A stretch of 64,000 nucleotides of DNA from Eucommia ulmoides (GCA_016647705.1 JAENRU010000492.1:279001-343000); one strand, 5' to 3'; positions 1-14,139 are shown, numbered from the stretch's first letter. Made by a program: numbers and translations. The notes: generated from the sequence alone by a model not told the origin.

Positions 1-1543
1 TTTAGGTGTAAGTGACGTTTTATTCAAAACGCCCAAAAAGACCAAGTTCGGCAAAATAATTCAACTGTGTGTCCGTTTAGGACAAACAATATGACATGAT
101 CGGGATGAAACGACCATTTTGGATTGAAACACCCCAAAAATGCTTATAAAGACAAAGTTCGACCAGATAATTCAACTGTGTCTGTTTCGGACGGACGACA
201 ACACTTTTTTGGGTGGAAACGGCCTTCTTTGGAAACGCCCCCAAAATGCTCAGAAACACCAAGTGTGACCCAAAAATTCAACTGTGTCCGTTTCGGACGC
301 AAAGTACCACTTGTTTGGTTGGAAACGGGTCTCCATACAAAACGCACCCAAAATGACCGAAAAGACCAAATTTGACCTGAAAATTCAACAGTGGTTGTTT
401 CGGACGATAAGTACCACTTTTTTTTTTTTTTGTTAAAACAACCTCAGACATAAAACAACACTTTTATGGGTGGAACTGACGTTCTATTCAAAATGCCCAA
501 AAAGACCAAGTTCAACCAAATAATTCAACTGTGTCCGTTTCAGACAAAAAATATTACATGATCGGGATGAAACGGTCCTCTGTGTAAACCGCCCCCAAAA
601 TGCCCAAAAAGACTAAATTCGACCTGATAATTCAACAGTGTCTATTTCGTACGGAAGACAACACCTTTTTGGGTGGAAACGGCCATCTTTGGAAACGCCC
701 CCAAAATGCTTAGAAAGACCAAGTTTGACCCGAAAATTCAACTCTGTATGTTTAGGACACAAAGTACCACTTGTTTGGTTGGAATGGGCCCCCGTACAAA
801 ACGCACACAAAATGCCTGAAAAGACGAAAATTGACCTGAAAATTGAACAGTGGTTGTTTCGGACGATAAGTGCCACTTTTTTTTTTTTTTTGGTTGAAAC
901 AACCTCAGACATAAAACAACATTTTTTTGGGTGGAAATGACGTTCTATTGAAAATGCCCAAACAGACCAAGTTCGACCAAATAATTCAACTGTGTCTGTT
1001 TCGGACCAAAAATGTAACATGCTCGGGATGAAACGACCCTTTTGGATTGAAACGCCCCAAAAATGCTTAGAAAGACAAAGTTCGACCAGATAATTCAACT
1101 GTGTCTGCTTCGGACGAAAAACCACACTTTTTTTAGGTGGAAAAGACGTTCTATCCAAAATGCCCAAAAAGACAAAGTTCGACCAAATAATTCAACTGTG
1201 TCCGTTTCGGACGAAAAATATGACATATTCTGGATGAAATGGCCCTCTGCGTAAAACGCCCTCAAAATGCCCAAAAAGACTAAATTCGACCAGATAATTC
1301 AACTGTGTCTGTTTCGGACGAAAGACAACACTTTTTTGGATGGAAACGACTTTCTTTGGAAACGCCCCCTAAACGCTCAGAAAGACCAAGTTTGACCCAA
1401 AAATTCAATTGTGTTAGTTTCGGACGCAAAGTACCCCTTGTTTGGTTGGAAACAAGCCTTTGCACAAACTGCCACCAAAATGCCCGAAAATACCAAGTTT
1501 GACCTGAAAATTGAACAGTAGTTGTTTCAGACGAAAAGTACCG

Positions 1544-1576
<33 letters not shown>

Positions 1577-2700
1577 CTGGAAACAACCTCAGACATAAAA
1601 CATCACTTTTTCGGGTGGAAATGACGTTCCATTCAAAATGCCCAGAAACACCAAGTTCGACCAAATAAATCAACTGTGTCCGTTCAGGACAAAAAATATA
1701 ACATGCTCGGGATGAAACGGCCCTCTTTGTAAAATGCACCCAAAATGCCCACAAAGACTAAATTCGACAAGATAATTCAACTGTGTCTATTTCGGACGGA
1801 AGACAACACTTTTTTGGATGGAAATGGCCTTCTTTTGAAACGCCCCCAAAATGCTCAGAAAGACCAAGTTTGACCTGAAAATTCAACTATGTCGGTTTAG
1901 GACGCAAAGTACCACTTGTTTGGTTGGAAACGGGCCTCCGTACAAAACGCACACAAAATGCCCAAAAAGATGAAAGTTGACTTGAAAATTTAACAGTGGT
2001 TGTTTCGGACGAAAAGTACCACTTTTTTTTTTTTTTTTGTTATTGAAACAACCTCAGACATAAAACAACACTTTGTTAGGTAGAAGTGACGTTTTATTCA
2101 AAATGCCCAAAAAGACCAAGTTCGACCAAATAATTCAACTGTGTCCGTTTCGGACCAAAAATATCACATGCTCGGGATGAAACGACCCTTTTGGATTGAA
2201 ATGCCCCAAAAATGCTTAGAAAGACAAAGTTCGACCAGATAATTCAACTGTGTCTGCTTCTGACGAAAAACAACACTTTTTTAGGTGGAAATGACGTTCT
2301 ATCTAAAATGCCCAAAAAGACAAAGTTCGACCAAATAATTCAACTGTGTCCATTGCGGACGAAAAATATGACATATTCTGGATGAAATGGCCCTCTGCAT
2401 AAAACGCCCCCAAAATGCCCAAAAAGACTAAATTCGACCAGATAAATCAACTGTGTCTGTTTCGGACGAAAGACAACACTTTTTTGGGTGGAAACGGCCT
2501 TCTTTGAAAATGCCCCCTAAATGCTCAGAAAGACCAAGTTTGACCAGAAAATTCAACTGTGTCAGTTTCGGACGCAAAGTACCCCTTGTTTGGTTGGAAA
2601 CAGGCCTTTGCACAAACCGCCACCAAAATGCCCGAAAAGAGCAAATTTTATCTGAATATTGAGCAGTGGTTGTTTCGGACGAAAAGTACCACTTTTTTTT
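1..2700 (+). repeat. HOR block 1: mixed 4- and 6-monomer units
   Basis: D poly-T tracts start near 418, 877, 1545, 2022 and 2692, giving intervals of about 459, 668, 477 and 670 bp. The stretch 418-2022 is the first copy of the 1.6-kb module. Its markers are TTTCGTACGG near 645, GATAAGTGCCAC near 868, GGAAAAGACGTTC near 1138, GTACCGC followed by a 32-nt T run at 1545-1576, and CTTTGTTAGGTAGAAG near 2073. Bases 1 to about 600 match 9581 onward with an offset of 9580 bp and only a few differences. Confidence 0.88.
1545..1576 (+). repeat. Long poly-T tract (32 nt)
   Basis: A run of 32 T after GTACCGC in the D monomer that closes the first six-monomer unit of the 1.6-kb module. Confidence 0.85.
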
Positions 2701-3508
2701 TTTCTTGAAACAACCTCAGACATAAAACAACACTTTTTTGGGTGGAAATGACGTTCTATTCAAAATACCCAAAAAGACCAAGTTCGACCAAATAATTGAA
2801 CTATATCCGTTTCGGACGAAAAATATGACATGATCAGGATGAAACGGCCCTCTGTGTAAAACGCCCCCAAAATACTCAAAAAGACTAAATTCGACCAGAT
2901 AATTCAACTGTGTCTGTTTCGGACGAAAGACAACACTTTTTTGGGTGGAAACGGCCTTCTTTGGAAACGCCCCCTAAATGCTTAGAAAGACCAAATTTGA
3001 CCAGAAAATTCAACTGTGTCAGTTTCGGACGCAAAGTACCCCTTGTTTGGTTGGAAACAGGCCTTTGCACAAACCGCCACCAAAATGCCCGAAAAGAGCA
3101 AATTTTATCTGAATATTGAGCAGTGGTTGTTTCGGACGAAAAGTACCACTTTTTTTTTTTTTTTTTTTTGAAACAACCTCAGACATAAAACAACACTTTT
3201 TTGGGTGGAAATGACGTTCTATTCAAAATACCCAAAAAGACCAAGTTCAACCAAATAATTCAACTATGTCCGTTTCGGACGAAAAATATGACATGATCAG
3301 GATGAAACGGCCCTCTGTGTAAAACGCCCCCAAAATACCCAAAAAGACTAAATTTGACCAGATAATTCAACTGTGTCTATTTCGGACGGAAGACAACACT
3401 TTTTTGGGTGGAAACGGCCTTCTTTGGAAACGCCCCCAAAATGCTCTGAAAGACCAAGTTTGACCCGAAAATTCAACTGTGTCCGTTTCGTACGCAATGT
3501 ACCACTTG

Positions 3509-3525
3509 TTTCGTTGGAAACGGGC
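3509..3525 (+). other. CENP-B-box-like 17-mer in a C monomer
   Basis: The 17-mer TTTCGTTGGAAACGGGC matches the mammalian CENP-B box YTTCGTTGGAARCGGGA at 16 of 17 positions, and the core nTTCGnnnnAnnCGGGn completely. In most C monomers the fourth base is G, which breaks the core. CENP-B binding is known for primate and mouse satellites; there is no established equivalent in plants, so function here is speculative. Confidence 0.5.
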
Positions 3526-3717
3526 CTCCGTACAAAACGCACCCAAAATGACCGAAAAGCCCAAATTTGACATGAAAATTGAAAAGTGGTTGTTTCGGAC
3601 GAAAAGTACCAGTTTTTTTTTTTTTTGAAACAACCTCAGACATAAAACAACACTTTTTTGGGTGGAAATGACGTTCTATTCAAAATGCCCAAAAAGACTG
3701 AGTTCGACCAAATAATT

Positions 3718-3850
3718 CAACTGTGTCCGTTTCGGACGAAAAACAACACTTTTTTTGGGTGCAAAGGAAGTTCTATCCAAAATGCCGAAAAAGATAGTTC
3801 GACCAAGCCTTTGCGCAAACCGCCACCAAAATGCCCGAAAATATCAAGTT
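3718..3850 (+). repeat. Deletion junction: F-like front fused to a C-type end
   Basis: At about 3807 the sequence passes from GATAGTTCGACCAA (end of an F-like monomer) to GCCTTTGCGCAAACCGCC (inside a C monomer). The D-to-D interval is only 283 bp. The left side matches 19.0-19.1 kb, where the F-like monomer continues normally, so roughly four monomers were lost here. Confidence 0.8.
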
Positions 3851-5389
3851 TGACCTGAAAATTGAACAGTGGCTGTTACAGACGAAAAGTACCGCTTTTT
3901 TTTTTTTTTTTTTATTTGTGGAAACCAACCTCAGACATAAAACATCACTTTTTTGGGTGGAAATGACGTTCCATTCAAAATGCCCAGAAAGACCAAGTTC
4001 GACTAAATAAATCAACTGTGTCCGTTCAGGACAAAAAATATAACATGCTCGGGATGAAACGACCCTCTTTGTAAAATGCACCCAAAATGCCCACAAAGAC
4101 TAAATTCGACAAGATAATTCAACTATGTCTATTTCGGACGGAAGACAAGACTTTTTTGGATGGAAACGACCTTCTTTGGAAACGCCCCCAAAATGCTCAG
4201 AAAGACCAAGTTTGACCTGAAAATTCAACTATGTCCGTTTAGGACGCAAAGTACCACTTGTTTGGTTGGAAACGGGCCTCCGTACAAAACGCACACAAAA
4301 TGCCCAAAAAGACGAAAGTTGACCTGAGAATTTAACAGTGGTTGTTTCAGACGAAAAGTACCACTTTTTTTTGTTTGTTATTGAAACAACCTCAGACATA
4401 AAACGACACTTTTTTAGGTGGAAGTGACGTTTTATTCAAAATGCTCAAAAAAACCAAGTTCAACCAAATAATTCAACTGTGTCCGTTTAGGACAAAAAAT
4501 ATGACATGATCGGGATGAAACGACCCTTTTGGATTGAAACACCCCAAAAATGCTCATAAAGACAAAGTTCGACCAGATAATTCAACTGTGTCCATTTTGG
4601 ACGGACGACAACACTTTTTTAGCCGGAAACGGCCTTCTTTGGAAACGCCCCCAAAATGCTTAGAAAAACCAAGTTTGACCCGAAAATTCAACTGTGTCCG
4701 TTTTCGACACAAAGTACGACTTGTTTGGTTGGAAACGGGCCTCCGTACAAAACTCACCCAAAATGCCCGAAAAGACCAAATTTGACCTGAAAATTCAACA
4801 GTGGTTGTTTCGGACGATAAGTACCATTTTTTTTTTTGTTAAAATAACCTCAGACGTAAAACAACACTTTTTTGGGTGGAACTGACGTTCTATTCAAAAT
4901 GCCAAAAAAGACCAAGTTCGACCAAATAATTCAACTGTGTCCGTTTCGGACGAAAAATATGACATGATCAGGATGAAATGGCCCTTTGCGTAAAACGCCC
5001 CTCAAAATGCCCAAACAGACCAAGTTCGACCAAATAATTCAACTGTGTCCATTTCGGACGAAAAATATGACATGATCGGGACGAAATGGCCCTCTGTGTA
5101 AAACGCCCCAAAAATGCCAAAAAAGAATAAATTCGACCAGATAATTCAACTGTGTCAATTTCGGACGGAAGACAACACTTTTTTGGGTGGAAACGGCCTT
5201 CTTTGGAAACGCCACCAAAATGCTTAGAAAGACCAAGTTTGACCCAAAAATTCAACTCTGTCCGTTTAGGACGCAAAGTACCACTTGTTTGGTTGGAAAC
5301 GGGCCTCCGCACAAAACGCACACAAAATGCCCGAAAAGACGAAATTTGACCTGAAAATTGAACAGTGGTTGTTTCGGACGAAAAGTACC

Positions 5390-5391
<2 letters not shown>

Positions 5392-5420
<29 letters not shown>
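5392..5420 (+). repeat. Long poly-T tract (29 nt)
   Basis: A run of 29 T in a D monomer with an ordinary GTACCAC flank, so expansion also occurs outside the GTACCGC lineage. Confidence 0.83.
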
Positions 5421-8400
5421 GTCGAAACAACCTCGGACATAAAACAACATTTTTTTGGGTGGAAATGACGTTCTATTCAAAATGCCCAAACAGACCAAGT
5501 TCGACCAAATAATTCAACTGTGTCCGTTTCGGACGAAAAATATGACATGATCGGGATGAAATGGCCCTCTGTGTAAAACGCCCCCAAAATGCCCAAAAAG
5601 ACTAAATTCGACCAGATAATTCAACTGTGTCTATTTCGGACGGAAGACGACACTTTTTTGGGTGGAAACGGCCTTCTTTGGAAAGGCCCCCAAAATGCTT
5701 AGAAAGACCAAGTTTGACCCAAAAATTCAACTCTGTCCGTTTTGGATGCAAAGTGCCACTTGTTTGGTTGGAAACGGGCCTCCGTACAAAACGCACAATA
5801 AATGCCCGAAAAGACGAAATTTGATCTGAAAATTGAACAGTGGTTGTTTCGGACGACAAGTACCACTTTTTTTTCTTTTTCTTTTTTGTTAAAACAACCT
5901 CAGACATAAAACAACACTTTTTTGGGGGGAACTCACGTTCTATTCAAAATACCCAAAAAGACCAAGTTCGACCAAATAATTCAACTGTGTCCGTTTCGGA
6001 CGAAAAATATGACATGATCGGGATGAAACGGCCCTCTGTGTAAAACGCCCCTCAAAATGCCCAAACAGACCAAGTTCGACCAAATAATTCAACTGTGTCC
6101 ATTTCGGACGAAAAATATGACATGATCGGGACGAAACGGCCCTCTGTGTAAAACGCCCCAAAAATGCCCAAAAAGAATAAATTCGACCAGATAATTCAAC
6201 TGTGTCTATTTCGGACGGAAGACAACACTTTTTTGGGTGGAAACGGCCTTCTTTGGAAACGCCCACAAAATGCTTACAAAGACCGAGTTTGACCCAAAAA
6301 TTCAACTCTGTCTGTTTAGGACGCAAAGTGCCACTTGTTTGGTTGGAAACGGGCCTCCGTACAAAACCCACAATAAATGCCCGAAAAGACGAAATTTGAC
6401 CTGAAAATTGAACAGTGGTTGTTTCGGACGAAAAGTACCACTTTTGTTTTTGTTGTTGTTGAAACAACCTCAGACAGAAAACAACACTTTTTTAGGTGGA
6501 AGGGACGTTTTATTCAAAATGCCCAAAAAGACCAAGTTCGACCAAATAATTCAACTGTGTGTCCGTTTAGGACAAACAATATGACATGATCGGGATGAAA
6601 CGACCCTTTTGGATTGAAACACCCCAAAAATGCTCATAAAGACAAAGTTCGACCAGATAATTCAACTGTGTCTGTTTTGGACGGACGACAACACTTTTTT
6701 GGGTGGAAACGGCCTTCTTTGGAAACGCCCCCAAAATGCTTAGAAAGACCAAGTTTGACCCAAAAATTCAACTCTGTCCGTTTTGGACGCAAAGTGCCAC
6801 TTGTTTGGTTGGAAACGGGCCTCCGTACAAAACGCACAATAAATGCCCGAAAAGACGAAATTTGATCTGAAAATTGAACAGTGGTTGTTTCGGACGAAAA
6901 GTACCACTTTTTTTTTTTTGTCGAAACAACCTTAGACATAAAACAACACTTTTTTGGGTGGAAATGACGTTCTATTCAAAATGCCCTAACAGACCAAGTT
7001 CGACCAAATAATTCAATTGTGTCCGTTTCGGACGAAAAATATGACATGATCGGGATGAAACGGCCCTCTGTGTAAAACGCCCCAAAAATGCCCAAAAAGA
7101 CTAAATTCCACCAGATAATTCAACTGTGTCTATTTCGGACGGAAGACAACAATTTTTTGGGTGGAAACGGCCTTCTTTGGAAGCTCCCCCAAAATGCTCA
7201 GAAAGACCAAGTTTGACCCCAAAATTCAACTGTGTCCGTTTCGGACGCAAAGTACCACTTGTTTGGTTGGAAGCGGGCCTCCGTACCAAACGCACCCAAA
7301 ATGCCCGAAAAGACCAAATTTGACCTGAAAATTGAACAGTGGTTGTTTCGGACGAAAAGTACCAATTTTTTTTTTTTGAAACAACCTCAGACATAAAACA
7401 ACATTTTTTTGGGTGGAAATGACGTTCTATTCAAAATGCCCAACAGACCAAGTTCAACCAAATAATTCAACTGTGTCTGTTTCGGATGAAAAATATGACA
7501 TGATCGGGATGAAACGGCCCTCGGTGTAAAACGCCCCCAAAATGACCAAAAAGACTAAATCCGACCAGATTATTCAACTGTGTCTATTTTGGACGGAAGA
7601 GAACACTTTTTTGGGTGGAAACGGCCTTCTTTGGAAATGCCCCCAAAATGCTCAGAAAGACCAAGTTTGACCTGAAAATTTAACTATGTCCGTTTAGGAC
7701 GCCAAGTACCACTTGTTGGGTTGGAAACGGGCCTCCGTACAAAACGCACACAAAATGCCCGAAAAGACGAAATTTGACCTGAAAATTGAACAGTGGTTGT
7801 TTCGGACGAAAAGTACCACTTTTTTTTTTTTTGTTGTTGTTGAAACAACCTCAGACAGAAAACAACACTTTTTTAGGTGGAAGGGACGTTTTATTCAAAA
7901 TGCCCAAAAAGACCAAGTTCGACCAAATAATTCAACTGTGTGTCCGTTTAGGACAAACAATATGACATGATCGGGATGAAACGACCCTTTTGGATAGAAA
8001 CACCCCAAAAATGCTCATAAAGACAAAGTTCGACCAGATAATTCAGCTGTGTCTGTTTCGGACGGACGACAACACTTTTTTGGGTAGAAACGGCCTTCTT
8101 TGGAAACGCCCCCAAAATGCTCAGAAACCCCAAGTTTGACCCGAAAATTCAACTGTGTCTGTTTCTGACGCAAAGTACCACTTGTTTGGTTGGAAACGGG
8201 CCTCCATACAAAACGCACCCAAAATGCCCGAAAAGACCAAATTTGCCCTGAAAATTCAACAGTGGTTGTTTCGGACGATAAGTACCATTTTTTTTTTTTT
8301 TTTGTTAAAACAACCTCAGACATAAAACAACACTTTTATGGGTGGAACTGACGTTCTATTCAAAATGCCCAAAAAGACCAAGTTCGACCAAATAATTCAA

Positions 8401-8715
8401 CTGTGTCCGTTTCGGACGAAAAATATGACATGATCGGGATGAAACGGTCCTCTGTGTAAAACACCCCCAAAATGCCCAAAAAGACAAAATTCGACCTGAT
8501 AATTCAACGGTGTCTATTTCGTACGGAAGACAACACTTTTTTGGGTGGAAACGGCCTTCTTTGGAAACGCCCCCAAAATGTTTAGAAAGACCAAGTTTGA
8601 CCCGAAAATTCACCTCTGTCCGTTTAGGACGCAAAGTACCACGTGTTTGGTTGGAAACGGGCCTCCGTCCAAAACGCACACAAAATGCCCGAAAAGACGA
8701 AATTTGACATGAAAA

Positions 8716-8822
8716 TTGAACAGTGGTTGTTTCGGACGAAAAATATCACATGATCGGGATGAAATGGCCCTCGGTGTAAAACGCCCCAAAAATTCCCAAA
8801 AAGACCAAATTCGACCAAATAA
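8716..8822 (+). repeat. D/A chimeric monomer lacking poly-T
   Basis: It starts as D (TTGAACAGTGGTTGTTTCGG) and switches near 8740 to A (AAATATCACATGATCGGGAT), keeping a normal 107-bp length. It is flanked by C and B. This produces the 782-bp D-to-D interval (8287-9069). The switch lies in GGACGAAAA, shared by A and D, as expected for homologous unequal crossover. Confidence 0.88.
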
Positions 8823-11800
8823 TTCAACTGTGTCTATTTCGGACGGAAGACAACACTTTGTTGGGTGGAAACGACCTTCCCTGGAAACTCTCCCAAAATG
8901 CTCAGAAAGACCAAGTTTGACCCCAAAATTCAACTATGTCCGTTTCGGACGCAAAGTACCACTTGTTTGGTTGGGAACGGGCCTCCGTACAAAACGCACC
9001 CAAAATGCCCGAAAAGACCAAATTTGACCTGAAAATTAAACAGTGGTTGTTTCGGACGAAAAGTACCAATTTTTTTTTTTTTTTGAAACAACCTCAGACA
9101 TAAAACAACATTTTTTTGGATGGAAATTACGTTCTATTCAATATGCCCAAATAGACCAAGTTCGACCAAATAATTCAACTGTGTCCGTTTCGGATGAAAA
9201 ATATGACATGATCGGGATGAAACGGCCCTCGGTGTAAAATGCCCCCAAAATGACCAAAAAGACTAAATTCGACCAGATAATTCCACTCTGTCTATTTCGG
9301 ACGGAAGAGAACACTTTTTTGGGTGGAAACGGCCTTCTTTGGAAACGCTGCCAAAATGCTCAGAAATACCAAGTTTGACCTGAAAATTCAACTATGTCCA
9401 TTTAGGACGCCAAGTACCACTTGTTGGGTTGGAAACGGGCCTCCGTACAAAACGCACACAAAATGCCCGAAAAGACGAAATTTGACCTGAAAATTGAACT
9501 GTGGTTGTTTCGGACGAAAAGTACCACTTTTTTTTTTTTTTTTTGTTGTTGAAACAACCTCAGACATAAAACAACACTTTTTTAGGTGTAAGTGACGTTT
9601 TATTCAAAACGCCCAAAAAGACCAAGTTCGGCAAAATAATTCAACTGTCTGTCCGTTTAGGACAAACAATATGACATGATCGGGATGAATCGACCATTTT
9701 GGATTGAAACACCCCAAAAATGCTTATAAAGACAAAGTTCGACCAGATAATTCAACTGTGTCTGTTTCGGACGGACGACAACACTTTTTTGGGTGGAAAC
9801 GGCCTTCTTTGGAAACGCCCCCAAAATGCTCAGAAACACCAAGTTTGACCCAAAAATTCAACTGTATCCGTTTCTGACGCAAAGTACCACTTGTTTGGTT
9901 GGAAACGGGTCTCCATACAAAACGCACCCAAAATGACCGAAAAGACCAAATTTGACCTGAAAATTCAACAGTGGTTGTTTCGGACGATAAGTACCACTTT
10001 TTTTTTTTTTGTTAAAACAACCTCAGACATAAAACAACACTTTTATGGGTGGAACTGACGTTCTATTCAAAATGCCCAAAAAGACAAAGTTCGACCAAAT
10101 AATTCAACTGTGTCCGTTTCAGACAAAAAATATGACATTATCGTGATGAAACGGTCCTCTGTGTAAAACGCCCCCAAAATGCCCAAAAAGACAAAATTTG
10201 ACCTGATAATTCAACGGTGTCTATTTCGTACGGAAGACAACACTTTTTTGGGTGGAAACGGCCTTCTTTGGAAACGCCCCCAAAATGTTCAGAAAGACCA
10301 AGTTTGACCCGAAAATTCACCTCTGTCCGTTTAGGATGCAAAGTGCCACTTGTTTGGTTGGAAACGGGCCCCCGTCCAAAACGCACACAAAATGCCGGAA
10401 AAGACGAAATTTGACCTGAAAATTGAACAGTGGTTGTTTCGGATACCATTTTTTTTTTTTTTTTGTTGTTGAAAGAACCTCAGACATAAAACAACATTTT
10501 TTTGGGTGGAAATGACGTTCTATTCAAAATGCCCAAACAGACCAAGTTCGACCAAATAATTCAACTGTGTCCATTTCGGACGAAAAATATGACATGATCG
10601 GGACGAAACGGCCCTCTGTGTAAAACGCCCCAAAAATGCCCAAAAAGAATAAATTCGACCAGATAAATCAACTGTGTCTATTTTGGACGGAAGCCAACAC
10701 TTTTTTGGGTGGAAACGGCCTTCTTTAGAAATGCCCCCAAAATGCTTAGAAAGACCAAGTTTGACCCAAAAATTCAACTCTGTCCGTTTAGGACGCAAAG
10801 TGCCACTTGTTTGGTTGGAAACGGGCCTCCGTACAAAATGCACAATAAATGCCCGAAGAGACGAAATTTGACCTGAAAATTGAACAGTGGTTGTTTCGGA
10901 CGAAAACTACCACTTTTTTTTTTTTTTTTTGGTTGAAACAACCTCAGACATAAAACAACATTTTTTGGGTGGAAATGATGTTCTATTCAAAATGCCCAAC
11001 AGACCAAGTTCGACCAAATAATTCAACTGTTTCCGTTTCGGACGAAAAATATGACATGATCGGGATGAAATGGCACTCTGTGTAAAACGCCCCAAAAATG
11101 CCCAAAAAGACTAAATTCGACCAGATAATTCAACTGTGTCTATTTCAGACAGAAGAAAACACTTTTTTGGGTAGAAACGGCCTTCTTTGGAAACTCCCCC
11201 AAAATGCTCAGAAAGACCAAGTTTGACCCCAAAATTCAACTGTGTCCGTTTCGGACGCAAAGTACCACTTGTTTGGTTGAAAACGGGCCTTCGTACAAAA
11301 ACGCACCCAAAATGCCCGAAAAGACCAAATTTGACCTGAAAATTGAACAGTGGTTGTTTCGGACGAAAAGTATCACTTTTTTTTTTTTTGAAACAACCTC
11401 AGACATAAAACAACATTTTTTGGGTGGAAATGACGTTCTATTCAAAATGCCCAAACAGACCAAGTTCAACCAAATAATTCAACTGTGTCTGTTTCGGATG
11501 AAAAATATGACATGAACGGGATGTAATGGCCATCCGTATAAAACACCCCCAAAATGACCAAAAAGACTAAATTCGACCAGATAATTCAACTGTGTCTATT
11601 TCGGACGGAAGACAACACTTTTTTGGGTGGAAACGGCCTTCTTTGGAAACGCCCCCAAAATGCTCAGAAAGACCAAGTTTGACCTGAAAATTCAACTATG
11701 TCCGTTTAGGACGCCAAGTACCACTTGTTGGGTTGGAAACGGGCCTCCGTACAAAACGCACACAAAATGCCCGAAAAGACAAAATTTGACCTGAAAATTG

Positions 11801-14139
11801 AACAGTGGTTGTTTCGGACGAAAAGTACCACTTTTTTTTTTTGTTGTTGAAACAACCTCAGACATAAAACAACACTTTTTCAGGTGGAAGTGTCGTTTTA
11901 TTCAAAATGCCCAAAAAGACCAAGTTCGACCAAATAATTCAACTGTGTGTCCGTTTAGCACAAACAATATGACATGATCGGGATGAAACGACCCTTTTGG
12001 ATTGAAACACCCCAAAAATGCTCATAAAGACAAAGTTCGACCAGATAATTCAACTGTGTCTGTTTCGGACGGACGACAACACTTTTTTGGGTGGAAACGG
12101 CCTTCTTTGGAAACGCCCCCAAAATGCTCAGAAACACCAAGTTTGACCTGAAAATTAAACTGTGTCCGTTTCTGACGCAAAGTACCACTTGTTTGGTTGG
12201 AAACGGGCCTCCATTCAAAACGCACCCAAAATGCCCGAAAAGACCAAATTTGACCTGACAATTCAACAGTGGTTGTTTCGGACGATAAGTACCACTTTTT
12301 TTTTTTTTTTGTTAAAACAACCTCAGACATAAAACAACACTTTTATGTGTGGAACTGATGTTCTATTCAAAATGCCCAAAAAGACCAAGTTCGACCAAAT
12401 AATTCAACTATGTCCCTTTCGGACGAAAAATATGACATGATCGGGATGAAACGGTCCTTTGTGTAAAATGCCCCAAAAATGCCCAAAAAGACTAAATTCG
12501 ACCTGATAATTCAACGGTGTCTATTTCGTACGGAAGACAACACTTTTTTAGGTGGAAACGGTCTTCTTTGGAAATGCCCCCACAATGTTCAGAAAGACCA
12601 AGTTTGACCCGAAAATTTACCTCTATCCGTTTAGGACGCGAAGTACCACTTGTTTGGTTAGAAACGGGCCTCCGTACAAAACGCACACAAAATGTCCGAA
12701 AATACGAAATTTCACCTGAAAATTGAACAGTGGTTGTTTCAGACGAAAAGTACCACTTTTTTTTTTTTTGTTCTTGAAACAACCTCAGACATAAAACAAC
12801 ACTTTTTTAGGTGGAAGTGACGTTTTATTCAAAATGCAAAAAAACAACAAGTTCGACCAAATAATTCAGCTGTGTCCGTTTAGGACAAACAATATGACAT
12901 GATCGGGATGAAACGACCCTTTTGGATTAAAACACCCCCAAAATGCTCATAAAGACAAAGTTCAACTAGATAATTCAACTGTGTCTGTTTCGGACGAACG
13001 ACAACACTATTTTGGGTGGAAACGGCCTTCTTTGGAAACGCCCCCAAAATGCTCAGAAACACCAAGTTTGATCCAAAAATTCAACTGTGTCCGTTTCTGA
13101 CGCAAAGTACCACTTGTTTGGTTGGAAACGGGCCTCCATTCAAAACGCACCCAAAATGCCTAAAAAGACCAAATTTGACCTGACAATTCAACAGTGGTTT
13201 TTTCGGACGATAAGTACCACTTTTTTTTTTTCTTAAAACAACCTCAGACATACAACAACACTTTTATGGGTGGAACTGACGTTCTATTCAAAATGCCCAA
13301 AAAGACCAAGTTCGACCAAATAATTCAACTGTGTCCGTTTCGGATGAAAAATATGACATGATCGAGATGAAACGGTCCTCTGTGTAAAACGCCCCCAAAA
13401 TGCCCAAAAAGACTGAATTCGACCTGATCATTCAACGGTGTCTATTTCGTACGGAAGACAACACTTTTTTGGGTGGAAACGGCCTTCTTTGGAAACGCCC
13501 CCAAAATGTTCAGAAAGACCAAGTTTGACCCAAAAATTCACCTCTGTCCGTTTAGGACGCAAAGTACCACTTGTTTGGTTGGAAACGGGCCTCCGTACAA
13601 AACGCACACAAAATGCCCGAAAAGACGAAATTTGACCTGAAAATTGAACAGTGGTTGTTTCGGACGAAAAGTTCCACTTTTTTTTTTTTTTTTTGTTGCT
13701 GAAACAACCTCAGACATCAAACAACACTTTTTTTGGTGGAAGTGACGTTTTATTCAAAATGCCCAAACAGACCAAGTTCGACCAAATAATTCAACAGTGT
13801 CCGTTTCGGACGAAAAATATGACATGATCGAGATGAAACGGCCCTCTGTGTAAAATGCCCCCAAAATGCCCAAAAAGACTAAATTCGACCAGAAAATTCA
13901 ACTGTGTCTATTTCAGACGGACGTCAACATTATTTTGGGTGGAAACGGCCTTCTTTGGAAATGCCCCAAAAATGCTCGGAAAGACCAAGTTGGACCCCAA
14001 AATTCAACTGTGTCCCTTTCGAATGCAAAGTACCACTTGTTTGGTTGGAAGCGGGCCTCCGTACAAAACGCACCCAAAATGCCTGAAAAGACCAAATTTG
14101 ACCTGAAAATTGAACAGTGGTTGTTTCGGAGGAAAAGTA

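Noticed and set aside
410..440. Poly-T tracts as poly(A) tails of minus-strand SINEs or LINEs
   Set aside because: The tract always lies at the same point inside a D monomer, with satellite sequence on both sides and no target-site duplication or SINE body.
410..440. Poly-T tracts as RNA polymerase III terminators of small RNA genes
   Set aside because: No convincing A-box and B-box promoter or tRNA-like fold was found upstream, and T runs alone are not enough.
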